5,757 nt of DNA, from assembly GCA_050743385.1 (NCBI GenBank), contig JBOGFJ010000191.1, positions 1 to 5,757 on the forward strand. Reading direction: 5' to 3'. The translations under genes and the position numbers were made by a program. This stretch comes from JACDBD01 sp050743385. GTDB lineage: Bacteria; Actinomycetota; Acidimicrobiia; IMCC26256; JACDBD01. Below, in pieces: positions 1-5,757 of the stretch. Position 1 is the stretch's first letter. Every line of letters starts with the position of its first letter. The notes under the pieces are model-generated. The model was not told the origin of the DNA, ran no database searches, and was given only the letters and a program-made list of their open reading frames with translations.

Positions 1-750
1 TGGTACAACCTCTCGGGCCCGCTCGTGCTGGCGCTCGAGCAGTACGTCGCCGAGACCGGCGACGACCTCGCCGAGGCATTCGCCAGCTACCAGGGCGTCA
101 TCTTCGCGGGCGAGCCCATCGGCCCCCGCGCCCGGCGCATCGTCGAGGACGAGTGGGGCCTCGAACTGTTCGTGCAGACCGGGGTGGGTGACGTCGGCGC
201 GGCGACCGAGTGCCGCGAGCACGACGGCTGCCACTTCTGGGAGGACACCTGCTACGTCGAGCACCTCGACCCCGACGGCGCCGAGCCCGCGAGTGTCGGC
301 GAGCGGGGCGAGCTGGTGGCAACGACGCTCATCGACAAGCTCGCGCCGCTGGTGCGCTACCGCTCCGACGACCTGGTGCGGCTCACCCGCGAGCCGTGTG
401 CGTGCGGTCGCACGCACGGGCGCGTGTGGCCCTTGGGCCGGAAGGGCGACGAGGTGGTGGTCAACGGGCGGTCGGTGCTGCCGGGTGATCTGTGGGCCGC
501 GGTCGAGAGCGTGCCCGAGACCGGGGCCGGGCTCTTCCAGGTGATCCGCACCGGACGTGAGGTCGACCGGCTGCGGCTGCGCGTCGGCTACGCCGAGGCG
601 GGTGCAAAGGGACTCGTCGACCTCCGCACCCGGGTGACCGACGCGGTGCATGCCGCCGTCGGCGTGTCGCCCGACATCGAGCTGGTCGAGAACGAGGTGC
701 TCCTGCGCCAGGGGCCGCCGCACAAGATCCCGCGGGTGGCGAGGCAGTGA
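1..750 (+). CDS. PaaK-like phenylacetate-CoA ligase (AMP-binding), 5'-truncated by window edge
   Basis: This is the C-terminal 249 residues of an adenylate-forming acyl-CoA ligase. Such enzymes turn a carboxylate, ATP and CoA into an acyl-CoA through an acyl-adenylate in the cytoplasm; PaaK prefers phenylacetate. The frame is open from base 1 (starts Trp-Tyr-Asn-Leu-Ser-Gly), so the GTG at 25 is internal and the true start lies outside. PaaK enzymes are usually about 430-460 residues, so nearly half is missing, including the ATP-binding loop. Visible landmarks, counting from base 1: VIFAGEP near residue 33; TGVGDVGAATE at 60-70 (adenine/substrate region); GELVATT around 103; RYRSDDLVR at 119-127 (ribose-binding Asp); CACGRTHGRV from 133; hinge GRKGDEVVVNGRSVLPGD from 147; and PPHKIPRV near the end, whose Lys242 is the likely A10 catalytic lysine. 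All expected C-terminal motifs are present, so it looks functional. The stop overlaps the next gene's start (GTGA), implying translational coupling. Phenylacetate is not proven as substrate; other aryl acids are possible, so no symbol is given. Confidence 0.88.
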   Translation, partial: WYNLSGPLVLALEQYVAETGDDLAEAFASYQGVIFAGEPIGPRARRIVEDEWGLELFVQTGVGDVGAATECREHDGCHFWEDTCYVEHLDPDGAEPASVGERGELVATTLIDKLAPLVRYRSDDLVRLTREPCACGRTHGRVWPLGRKGDEVVVNGRSVLPGDLWAAVESVPETGAGLFQVIRTGREVDRLRLRVGYAEAGAKGLVDLRTRVTDAVHAAVGVSPDIELVENEVLLRQGPPHKIPRVARQ

Positions 751-1421
751 CGTTCGCGCGGGCCTTCGAGGACCCGCCGGCGGTCTGGGGCGTGGGCCGG
801 CTGGTGATCGACGGCGCGGTGACACCGTGGCGGGTGTCGCAGCACGACATCGACGACGAGGCCGAGGCTCAGGCACCACGACTCGCCGCGCTCGGCGTCG
901 GACCCGGCGATCTCGTCCTGGTGGTAGCGATGCTCTCCGAGGCGATCCACGCCGTGCCGCTCGAGAGGGCCGCCGGGAAGCTGGGCGCCCTCTACTCGTC
1001 GGCCGATGCCAGCTCGGGCGACGCCTTCCGGTGCGCGTCGCTCGTCCGCCAGCTCGAGCCGGTCGCAGTGGTGGGTGTCAATGCCGCGGTGCTCGACGGG
1101 CTCGCGACGATGGAGCGCGACGTGCGCGAGGTGTTCGCGGCCGTCGCCGGGCGGATCGCCACCGCCGACGACACTGCCCGAGCCGCGCTGGACGCCGCGG
1201 GACTGTCACCCCGGCGATGGGTGAAGCTCGGGCCGACGAGCGCGTGGGAGGACGAGCCCGGAGGCGGCACGCTCGCCTACGACGCCGAACGCTGGCATGC
1301 CGACGAGGACTCGGGCGAGATCGTGCTCACGAACCGGGCGCCCCGCCTGACCCCCTGCACCCATCTGCGCACCGGTGTCCGCGGTCGCGTGCACACGCCC
1401 GGCGTGATCGAGCTGGAGTGA
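747..1421 (+). CDS. Hypothetical protein, degenerate AMP-binding/PaaK-like companion
   Basis: A 224-residue protein starting at GTG 747, which overlaps the preceding TGA (GTGA, 747-750). A GAGG at 741-744 is too close to act as a normal ribosome site, so coupling to the ligase is likely. I do not recognise a named family. Residues 48-60 (ALGVGPGDLVLVV) followed by LERAAGKLGALYSSADAS resemble the N-terminal domain of adenylate-forming enzymes, where GVxPGD and a later LGA are common. Residues 165-215 align by eye with the upstream ligase: a WED triplet at 167-169 matches the ligase's WED, SGEIVLTN at 189-196 matches RGELVATT, and HLRTGVRGRV at 206-215 matches RYRSDDLVR. The usual ribose-binding Asp is Val here, and I see neither a Ser/Thr/Gly-rich ATP loop nor a C-terminal catalytic Lys. 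It may be a non-catalytic subunit, regulator or decayed paralog. No signal peptide or membrane segment is evident. The gene is certain enough; the function is unknown. Confidence 0.8.
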   Translation: MTFARAFEDPPAVWGVGRLVIDGAVTPWRVSQHDIDDEAEAQAPRLAALGVGPGDLVLVVAMLSEAIHAVPLERAAGKLGALYSSADASSGDAFRCASLVRQLEPVAVVGVNAAVLDGLATMERDVREVFAAVAGRIATADDTARAALDAAGLSPRRWVKLGPTSAWEDEPGGGTLAYDAERWHADEDSGEIVLTNRAPRLTPCTHLRTGVRGRVHTPGVIELE

Positions 1422-1425
1422 CCGC

Positions 1426-2097
1426 TCAGCGCTTGCGCAGGAGCGTCAGGCCGTCGCTGATCGCCAACATCACGCAGTCGACCCGGTCGTCGGCGGCGAC
1501 CATGTCGTTGAAGGCCCGGATGGCTTTGGTGTTGTCGTCGGTGGTCGACGAGTCGGCGACCGCACCGCCCCATAACGTGTTGTCGACGAGGATCACTCCG
1601 TTGCGGCGCAACCGGGCCACGAGCTCCTCGAAGTAGTTCGCATAGTTGGGCTTGTCGGCATCGATGAACGCGAGGTCGTAGACCTCGTCGCGTGGAAGCG
1701 AGCGGAGTGTGTCGAGCGCCGGGCCGATCCGCAGCTCGATCTTGCCGGCGACACCGGCGAGGTCCCAGTACCGGCCCGCGACCGAAGTCCATTCCTCGCT
1801 CACGTCGCAGCACAGGAGGTGGCCTTCGTCGGGCAGGCCCCGGGCGATGGCGAGCGCCGAGTAACCGGTGAACGTTCCCACCTCGACGGCCTGGCGGGCG
1901 CCGACGAGGCGCGTCAGGAGCGTCATGAACGCTCCCTGCTCGGGCGCGATCTGCATCATGGCGATCCCGCCGAGCTCGGCCGTCTCGTCGATCAGCGCCT
2001 TCTGGACGTCATCGGGCGGCATCCCGTGTGCGACGACGTATGCGTGGATCTCGGGCGACAGGAAGAAGGACTTGGGCTCACTGCGACCGTCGGTCAC
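1426..2097 (-). CDS. Class I SAM-dependent O-methyltransferase (caffeoyl-CoA/catechol OMT type)
   Basis: A 223-residue cytoplasmic methyltransferase of the cation-dependent Methyltransf_3 family, which moves a methyl group from SAM to a hydroxyl, typically on catechol-like substrates. Motifs in order: SAM-binding VEVGTFTGYSALAIARGLP at 71-89; Asp98 in CCDVSEEW, likely the SAM-ribose contact; FIDADKPNY at 144-152, whose Asp146 is the expected metal ligand; and VDNTLW at 171-176, whose Asp172 and Asn173 complete the metal site. Length is typical, and all key residues are present. The start is GTG at 2097-2095, which overlaps the upstream TGA (GTGA), has a GAGGGGG ribosome site 7 nt before it, and gives the family's usual N-terminus (SFFLSPEIHAYVVAHGMPPDD). 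The same frame stays open upstream to 3318, so a software call could wrongly extend it to 630 residues; that extra part is the shadow of the membrane-protein gene. It is probably co-transcribed with that gene. Substrate unknown; it ends 4 nt from the opposing gene. Confidence 0.92.
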   Translation of the reverse strand: MTDGRSEPKSFFLSPEIHAYVVAHGMPPDDVQKALIDETAELGGIAMMQIAPEQGAFMTLLTRLVGARQAVEVGTFTGYSALAIARGLPDEGHLLCCDVSEEWTSVAGRYWDLAGVAGKIELRIGPALDTLRSLPRDEVYDLAFIDADKPNYANYFEELVARLRRNGVILVDNTLWGGAVADSSTTDDNTKAIRAFNDMVAADDRVDCVMLAISDGLTLLRKR

Positions 2098-4592
2098 ACG
2101 CGCGCCCCCTCGAGCACCGCTTCTTCGTCCTCGGGCGGCGTCGCGTCGGGCACCGGGGTAGGCGAGGTGCCGCGTCGCGTGATCACGAGCATCGACACGG
2201 CCGCAAGGACGTACGCCACGCAGCCGGCCCAATACGAGGCGGAGATACCCAGGAACAGGGCGATCACCACACCGAACACCGATGCGCAGACCGACGTCGC
2301 GCCGTTGATGCCCCACAGGAACGCAGTGGGCGCGTCGGGGCGGCTGGCGGCCGATCGCATCCCGATCGCGAACGGCATCCCCATCACCAGGCCGAGCGGC
2401 ATGAGGAGCGCGACGGCGATAGCGATGCGCATCGGCGTCGTCGCACCGTCCATGCCGTGGATGACGGCCGGGGTGACGAAACCGAACGCGACGACGACCG
2501 CCAGCAGCACGAGCAGTGGCGCCACGAGGGATGCGGGACGATCGAGGCGCACGAAGCGCTCCGTCAGCATGCTCCCGATGCCGCTGAACAACAGCACGGA
2601 GAAGAGCACCACGCTCAACGCGTACGTCGGATGGCCCAAGAAGATGCTGAGGCGCTGGAGCTGCGCGACCTCGATCAGCAGGAAGCCCAGACCGATCCCG
2701 GCGAAGTAGCCGTAGTACGGGAGCATTCCCCGGTGGGCGGTGCGCTTCGTCGTGAGCAACAGGGGCACGACGATGCACAGGAACGCCAGGCCGAGCACGG
2801 TCAGGGCGAGCATGGCGAGGACCACCACCGGCTGACTCACGGGCGTATCGCCGAGCCCGCCACTGTTGTCGAAGAGCGTGTCGAGCGACTGCATCTGGAA
2901 GAAGAACGGCTGGTTGTCGGTCGGCGGAGAGATGTTGGCCTTGAACCGGTCGACCTCCGCGCCCGGACCCTCCGGAACCGCGAGGTTGGCGAAGTGTTCG
3001 TTGAGCTCCTCTTCGGGCGTCAGCACGGGCGTGAACGCGAGGCGGCGCACGTTCTCGTTCATGACCGCGACATCGCGCACGGAGAACGGTTCCGGGCTCA
3101 CCAGGAGCGTGGCAATGCTCACCCCGAACTGGCTGGGAGGCCCGCGGTAGATGAGCATGTGGTCGCGCGGGTTCTCGACGCCGTGCTCCTTGAGCGCCTG
3201 GGCTGCGAGCGCGGTCGACCGGTACATCTCCAGCGGCTCGTTGGTCTCGATGGTCGCGTACCAGCGCGACACCGAGAGAATGCCGTTGGGTGCCAGGCTG
3301 TCGAAGAACTCGTCCCACGCTTCCGTGGTGTAGAGCGAGTTCTCGCTGAGGGCGAACGCGCCCGCCGATGTCGCGGCCCAGGTATCGATGAGCGAGATCT
3401 GGATGATGTCGTATTCGCTGTCGGTGCGAGCGAGGTAGCTGCGGGCCTCGTCTCTGACGAACGTGACGCGCGGATCGCGGTCGAGGTGGCCGGTGAACTC
3501 GCCGAAGACGTTGTTGGTGATGTCGAGGATGTCGCCGTTGATCTCGACGCCGGTCACGGAGCTCTGCTCGAACTCGAGCGCCGAGAGCACGTCGCGCCCA
3601 CCACCCACCCCGATCACCAGCACGTCTGCGTCGTCACGAGCGAAGTGGGCGAGGTTGGTGACGTCGTAGCGGAGGAAGTCGGTCGCGTCGGGGTCGCCGT
3701 CGTATCCGGTGAGCACGGTGCCGGCGGTGCTGTCGATCAGCATGCTGAGCTGCGGCGCGAGGAAACCGTCGGGCATCTCGGTGCTGAGCCCGGGGCTGAA
3801 GGGGGGCAGGGGGGCGTCGGGGTCGCCGTCGACGGTCACGCGCGAGAACGCGTTCCAACGCTCGTAGTCGTGCGTCGGGTCCTCCACCTCCTTCGCCCAG
3901 CGCACCCGCAGGAACGGGTCGCCACGCGAGTGCATCTCGTGGTTGAAGGCGGCGATACCGCCGAGCACGACGATGGCGATGCCCGCGAGCGCGATGCTGC
4001 GACGGCTCGAGAGATCGACGGCGAAGAACAACGCCCCCACGGCCGCGACCGCGCCGATACCGACGACGAGGCTGGGGCCGTCGAGCATCGAGAACGTGAC
4101 CAGGAGGGCGACGCAGCCGAGAGCGGCCCCCACGAGGTCGGCGGCGTAGAGCCGGTTGACTCGGTCGGGGAACTTCGTGAGCGCGAGCGACACGACGACA
4201 CCGCTGAGCACGAACGGAATCGAGATCAATACGCAGGTCGCGACCACCGACGCAACGCCCGAGAACGTGAGATGCGGGACGAACTTGATCCACAGCTGGA
4301 TCGCGATGCAGATGGCCACCGCCACGCCGAAGAGCAGCGAGAACAGCCAGAGATCGCGCTTGACGCGTTCGTCGGTAAATCGGTTGGGAAGGAGGTAGAC
4401 GAGCAGCGCGCCCACCGTCAGACCGAACAGCGCGACCGAGATGGCGACGAAGGCGAAGTGGTACCACATCGTCACGCTGAAGATGCGCGTCAGCGAGATC
4501 TCGTACATCAGCGTGGCCATCGTCACCATGAAGAGCCCCGCGTAAGTTCCGGCGCGCGCTCGGACGGGCGTCTGCGGATGCGTTGCGGCCAC
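2094..4592 (-). CDS. Polytopic membrane protein with spermidine-synthase-like SAM-binding domain
   Basis: An 832-residue integral membrane protein with a soluble Rossmann domain between two membrane blocks. Residues about 17-215 hold roughly six or seven hydrophobic segments, opening with LMYEISLTRIFSVTMWYHFA (29-48), a stretch I recall as typical of membrane-bound SpeE-like proteins. Residues about 216-583 are soluble. Within them FLRYDVTNLAHFA (306-318) resembles the acceptor-binding segment of spermidine synthases, GVGGGRD (328-334) is the nucleotide loop, Glu350 in VTGVEIN is the expected SAM-ribose ligand, and YDIIQISLIDTW (394-405) corresponds to the catalytic strand. There the usual catalytic Asp is Ser400, while the second Asp is kept as Asp403, so ordinary aminopropyl transfer is doubtful. 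TDNQPFFF (558-565) precedes a second block of about seven segments (586-805) and a Pro/Glu-rich tail. Start is GTG 4592 with AGGAG 7 nt upstream. It overlaps the O-methyltransferase by GTGA. Substrate, orientation and transport activity are unknown; it could be a membrane-bound methyl- or aminopropyl-transferase or a sensor/transporter. Confidence 0.9.
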   Translation of the reverse strand: MAATHPQTPVRARAGTYAGLFMVTMATLMYEISLTRIFSVTMWYHFAFVAISVALFGLTVGALLVYLLPNRFTDERVKRDLWLFSLLFGVAVAICIAIQLWIKFVPHLTFSGVASVVATCVLISIPFVLSGVVVSLALTKFPDRVNRLYAADLVGAALGCVALLVTFSMLDGPSLVVGIGAVAAVGALFFAVDLSSRRSIALAGIAIVVLGGIAAFNHEMHSRGDPFLRVRWAKEVEDPTHDYERWNAFSRVTVDGDPDAPLPPFSPGLSTEMPDGFLAPQLSMLIDSTAGTVLTGYDGDPDATDFLRYDVTNLAHFARDDADVLVIGVGGGRDVLSALEFEQSSVTGVEINGDILDITNNVFGEFTGHLDRDPRVTFVRDEARSYLARTDSEYDIIQISLIDTWAATSAGAFALSENSLYTTEAWDEFFDSLAPNGILSVSRWYATIETNEPLEMYRSTALAAQALKEHGVENPRDHMLIYRGPPSQFGVSIATLLVSPEPFSVRDVAVMNENVRRLAFTPVLTPEEELNEHFANLAVPEGPGAEVDRFKANISPPTDNQPFFFQMQSLDTLFDNSGGLGDTPVSQPVVVLAMLALTVLGLAFLCIVVPLLLTTKRTAHRGMLPYYGYFAGIGLGFLLIEVAQLQRLSIFLGHPTYALSVVLFSVLLFSGIGSMLTERFVRLDRPASLVAPLLVLLAVVVAFGFVTPAVIHGMDGATTPMRIAIAVALLMPLGLVMGMPFAIGMRSAASRPDAPTAFLWGINGATSVCASVFGVVIALFLGISASYWAGCVAYVLAAVSMLVITRRGTSPTPVPDATPPEDEEAVLEGARV
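2105..2111 (-). promoter_or_regulatory. Ribosome binding site of the O-methyltransferase
   Basis: On the minus strand GAGGGGG lies 7 nt before the GTG at 2097. It sits inside the end of the membrane-protein gene and supports the short start over the longer in-frame extension. Confidence 0.6.
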
Positions 4593-4599
4593 GCGGGAT

Positions 4600-4604
4600 C
4601 TCCT
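4600..4604 (-). promoter_or_regulatory. Ribosome binding site of the SpeE-like membrane protein
   Basis: AGGAG on the minus strand ends 7 nt before the GTG at 4592. This good match fixes that start, which would otherwise be uncertain because it is not ATG. Confidence 0.7.
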
Positions 4605-4615
4605 GGGCGGCAGTG

Positions 4616-4626
4616 GGTCTCAGACC
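4616..4626. repeat. 11-nt palindrome GGTCT-C-AGACC upstream of membrane-protein gene
   Basis: A perfect 5-bp inverted repeat around a single central base, 24-34 nt before the GTG at 4592. It could be a small operator half-site pair or a 5'-UTR element. It is short enough to occur by chance, and no regulator is encoded in the window. Confidence 0.3.
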
Positions 4627-4648
4627 ATGTGGAAGCGCCCCAGTATGT

Positions 4649-4668
4649 CCCGCCCGGCCGGCCGCGGG
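4649..4668 (-). terminator. Weak GC-rich inverted repeat after DUF35 gene
   Basis: CCCGC at 4649-4653 pairs with GCGGG at 4664-4668 around a 10-nt loop that contains the self-complementary GGCCGGCC. It begins 12 nt past the DUF35 stop on the minus strand. No T-run follows, so if it ends transcription it does so weakly; in such GC-rich DNA it may mean nothing. Confidence 0.22.
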
Positions 4669-4680
4669 GTGGTCAGGGAA

Positions 4681-5130
4681 TCAGCCGGCCACGCGGAACC
4701 GCGGGAGCCCGATCTCGGGCTCGAGCCGATCGCACGCCAGCGTCACCGTGGCGCCGACGCGGAGCGTGTCCTCGGTGGCGTCGACGACGTTGGTGACGAG
4801 CCGGACGGCCTCGCCCTCGGTACCGTCGACCTCCACCACAGTGACGTTGTAGGGCGCGGCCGCCTCGATCGCCGGGTGGAGGGCCTGCACGATCCAGGTG
4901 TAGGTGAACACGCGGCCGGTGCCGGGCAGGGTGTCCCACTCCCAGTCGAGGTTGCGGCAGCGGTAGCAACCTTCGGTGGGCGGGTGACGGTGGGCACCGC
5001 AGGCCGTGCAGCGCTGCACGTCGAGCCGGCCTTCGGCAGCGGCGCGCCAGAAGCCCGCGTTCGTGCGGTCGACCGGCGGAAGCGGGAGCCCGGCGGGGAG
5101 GTAGGGCGCTTCCTCACGGACGGCGTTCAC
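4681..5130 (-). CDS. DUF35 zinc-ribbon/OB-fold protein
   Basis: A 149-residue soluble protein of the DUF35 (OB-fold, acyl-CoA-associated) family. These small proteins partner CoA-ester enzymes such as thiolases, MaoC-like hydratases (as ChsH2 does in cholesterol side-chain breakdown) or HMG-CoA synthase. Residues about 25-37 (GFWRAAAEGRLDV) form the usual N-terminal helix contacting the partner. A rubredoxin-like zinc ribbon follows with Cys41-x2-Cys44 and Cys55-x2-Cys58, all four intact. Residues about 70-135 (GRVFTYTWI, then a VTVVEVDGT strand) form the OB-fold. Length is normal. Start is GTG 5130, overlapping the upstream amidohydrolase stop (GTGA) with GGAGG 8 nt before it. Here the coupled neighbour is an amidohydrolase rather than a thiolase; a thiolase or hydratase partner, if any, must lie outside the window. 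The molecular role in this locus is inferred from the family only. Confidence 0.9.
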   Translation of the reverse strand: MNAVREEAPYLPAGLPLPPVDRTNAGFWRAAAEGRLDVQRCTACGAHRHPPTEGCYRCRNLDWEWDTLPGTGRVFTYTWIVQALHPAIEAAAPYNVTVVEVDGTEGEAVRLVTNVVDATEDTLRVGATVTLACDRLEPEIGLPRFRVAG

Positions 5131-5757
5131 GCGCGCACCCTCCCTTCAGCCTCCAGGCCGTAGAGGCGGGCGGTGGTGCCGAACGTGATGCGGCGGCGTT
5201 CACGCTCGTCGACGCCCTCGAAGATGCGTTCGAGAGTCTGTTGGGTGTGCGGCCACGTCCCCTCGGGGTGCGGGTAGTCCGAGGCCCACAGCAGCGGCTC
5301 GACGCCGGTGAACGCGCGGTTCACCACGCCGGCGCCATCGTTGCCGAACGTCACGTGACCCTGGCGGCGGACATAGAAGCTCGGCGGCTCGTCGAGCTTC
5401 GGGTTCACCCATCCGGCGTGCTCCTCGAACGCCTCGTCCATCCGCTCCATGAGCCACGACAGCCAGCCGGCGCCGCACTCGACCATCACGACGTGCAGGT
5501 CGGGGAAGCGCGCGAGCACGCCCGACGCCGCGAGATACGCGAGCGTGCGCTGGGCGCCGAGGCCGACCTCGACGTAGTTGATCACCGCGCCGCCCGGGCC
5601 CCGCTCGTGGACCGGGTTGGTGCCGGTGCCGACGTGGAAGCTGACGGGCATGCCGTGCGCCTGGGCGGCCGCCCACACCGGGTCGTACCGATCAGAGTTG
5701 TACGGCGCGTCGGCGGGGGCCTGCATCGGGAGCATCACCGACCGCAGGCCGAGCCCC
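5127..5757 (-). CDS. Metal-dependent amidohydrolase (Amidohydro_2/COG2159), 5'-truncated by window edge
   Basis: The C-terminal part of a TIM-barrel amidohydrolase of the ACMSD/gamma-resorcylate decarboxylase group, whose members hydrolyse or decarboxylate ring or carboxylate substrates with a divalent metal. The frame is open to the window edge: the six codons before the GTG at 5738 read Gly-Leu-Gly-Leu-Arg-Ser, and the following MLPMQ fits mid-barrel sequence, so that GTG is internal. Counting it as residue 1: VSFHVGTGTN carries His35, the likely third metal His; VVMVECGAGWLSWLMERMD (83-101) is a typical barrel strand and helix; ASDYPHPEGTWPHT (152-165) carries Asp154, the expected catalytic and metal Asp. 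The N-terminal metal-binding motif (HxH or ExH) is outside the window. It ends in GTGA overlap with the DUF35 gene, so the two are coupled. Hydrolase versus decarboxylase activity and the substrate cannot be told from this part. Confidence 0.88.
   Translation of the reverse strand, partial: GLGLRSVMLPMQAPADAPYNSDRYDPVWAAAQAHGMPVSFHVGTGTNPVHERGPGGAVINYVEVGLGAQRTLAYLAASGVLARFPDLHVVMVECGAGWLSWLMERMDEAFEEHAGWVNPKLDEPPSFYVRRQGHVTFGNDGAGVVNRAFTGVEPLLWASDYPHPEGTWPHTQQTLERIFEGVDERERRRITFGTTARLYGLEAEGRVRA
5139..5143 (-). promoter_or_regulatory. Ribosome binding site of the DUF35 gene
   Basis: GGAGG on the minus strand sits 8 nt before the GTG at 5130, inside the last codons of the amidohydrolase gene. 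It supports the overlapping GTG start. Confidence 0.65.

Larger units (their letters stand above)
4593..4680 (-). other. Intergenic gap between DUF35 gene and membrane-protein gene
   Basis: The 88 nt are the only sizeable gap in the window. They hold a ribosome site, a short odd-length palindrome and a GC-rich inverted repeat (listed separately). No clear promoter is visible: a CATACT (4647-4642) could be a -10 box, but the nearest -35-like CTGACC (4676-4671) is 23 nt away. Whether the membrane-protein pair has its own promoter or is read through from the amidohydrolase operon cannot be told. Confidence 0.6.

Noticed and set aside
650..1636. A 328-residue plus-strand open frame overlapping the end of the ligase, its companion and the convergent gap.
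   Set aside because: It is Arg-rich, lacks motifs and runs out of frame through well-supported genes on both strands.
2098..3318. An in-frame upstream extension of the O-methyltransferase that would give a 630-residue protein.
   Set aside because: The extra 407 residues are Arg/Pro-rich shadow sequence of the membrane-protein gene. The GTG at 2097 has a ribosome site, the coupling overlap and the family's normal N-terminus.
4642..4676. A promoter made of CTGACC (-35-like) and CATACT (-10-like) on the minus strand.
   Set aside because: The spacing is 23 nt against an expected 16-18, and each box matches the consensus at only four of six positions.
2028..4796. A 922-residue open frame on the plus strand, antisense to the membrane-protein gene.
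   Set aside because: It is a shadow: its product is dominated by Arg, His, Glu and Asp with no recognisable motif, and it crosses two real genes and the gap. Long stop-free antisense frames are expected opposite high-GC genes.
4627..5163. A 178-residue plus-strand open frame opposite the DUF35 gene.
   Set aside because: It is antisense shadow: the minus-strand frame carries the intact four-Cys zinc ribbon and the OB-fold.
1..5757. Signs of mobile elements, CRISPR arrays, tRNA or other RNA genes.
   Set aside because: No transposase or integrase motif, no spaced direct repeats and no tRNA-like arms were seen; coding sequence fills nearly the whole window and base composition looks uniform.

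Overview
This GC-rich window is gene-dense. It reads as chromosomal DNA from a high-GC actinobacterium; I lean towards Acidimicrobiia or an uncultured relative. The basis is codon usage strongly biased to G/C at third positions, GTG starts at all four genes whose start is visible, and the mix of protein families (PaaK-like ligase, DUF35 zinc-ribbon/OB-fold protein, COG2159-type amidohydrolase). The lineage is inferred from these impressions, not from a marker gene.

Layout. Plus strand, 1-1421: the C-terminal part of a phenylacetate-CoA ligase (PaaK)-like adenylate-forming enzyme, cut by the left window edge, then a 224-residue protein joined to it by a 4-nt GTGA stop/start overlap. That protein looks like a shortened, degenerate relative of the same superfamily. 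Minus strand, 5757 down to 1426: the C-terminal part of a metal-dependent amidohydrolase (cut by the right edge), overlapping by GTGA with a DUF35 protein. After an 88-nt gap comes an 832-residue polytopic membrane protein with an internal spermidine-synthase-like SAM-binding domain, which overlaps by GTGA with a class I cation-dependent O-methyltransferase. The two strands converge at 1421/1426 with only 4 nt between stop codons.

Function. The PaaK-like ligase activates a carboxylic acid, probably aromatic, to its CoA thioester. The amidohydrolase and DUF35 protein are types often found with CoA-thioester, aromatic or steroid catabolism, so the window may flank a degradation locus, though no substrate can be assigned. 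The membrane SpeE-like protein and the O-methyltransferase form a second, tightly coupled pair whose shared role is unknown. The membrane protein has Ser where aminopropyltransferases have their catalytic Asp, so it is unlikely to be an ordinary spermidine synthase. That pair, and the degenerate companion of the ligase, are the most interesting items.

No tRNA, rRNA, CRISPR array, transposase or attachment site was seen. No gene-free stretch exceeds 88 nt.
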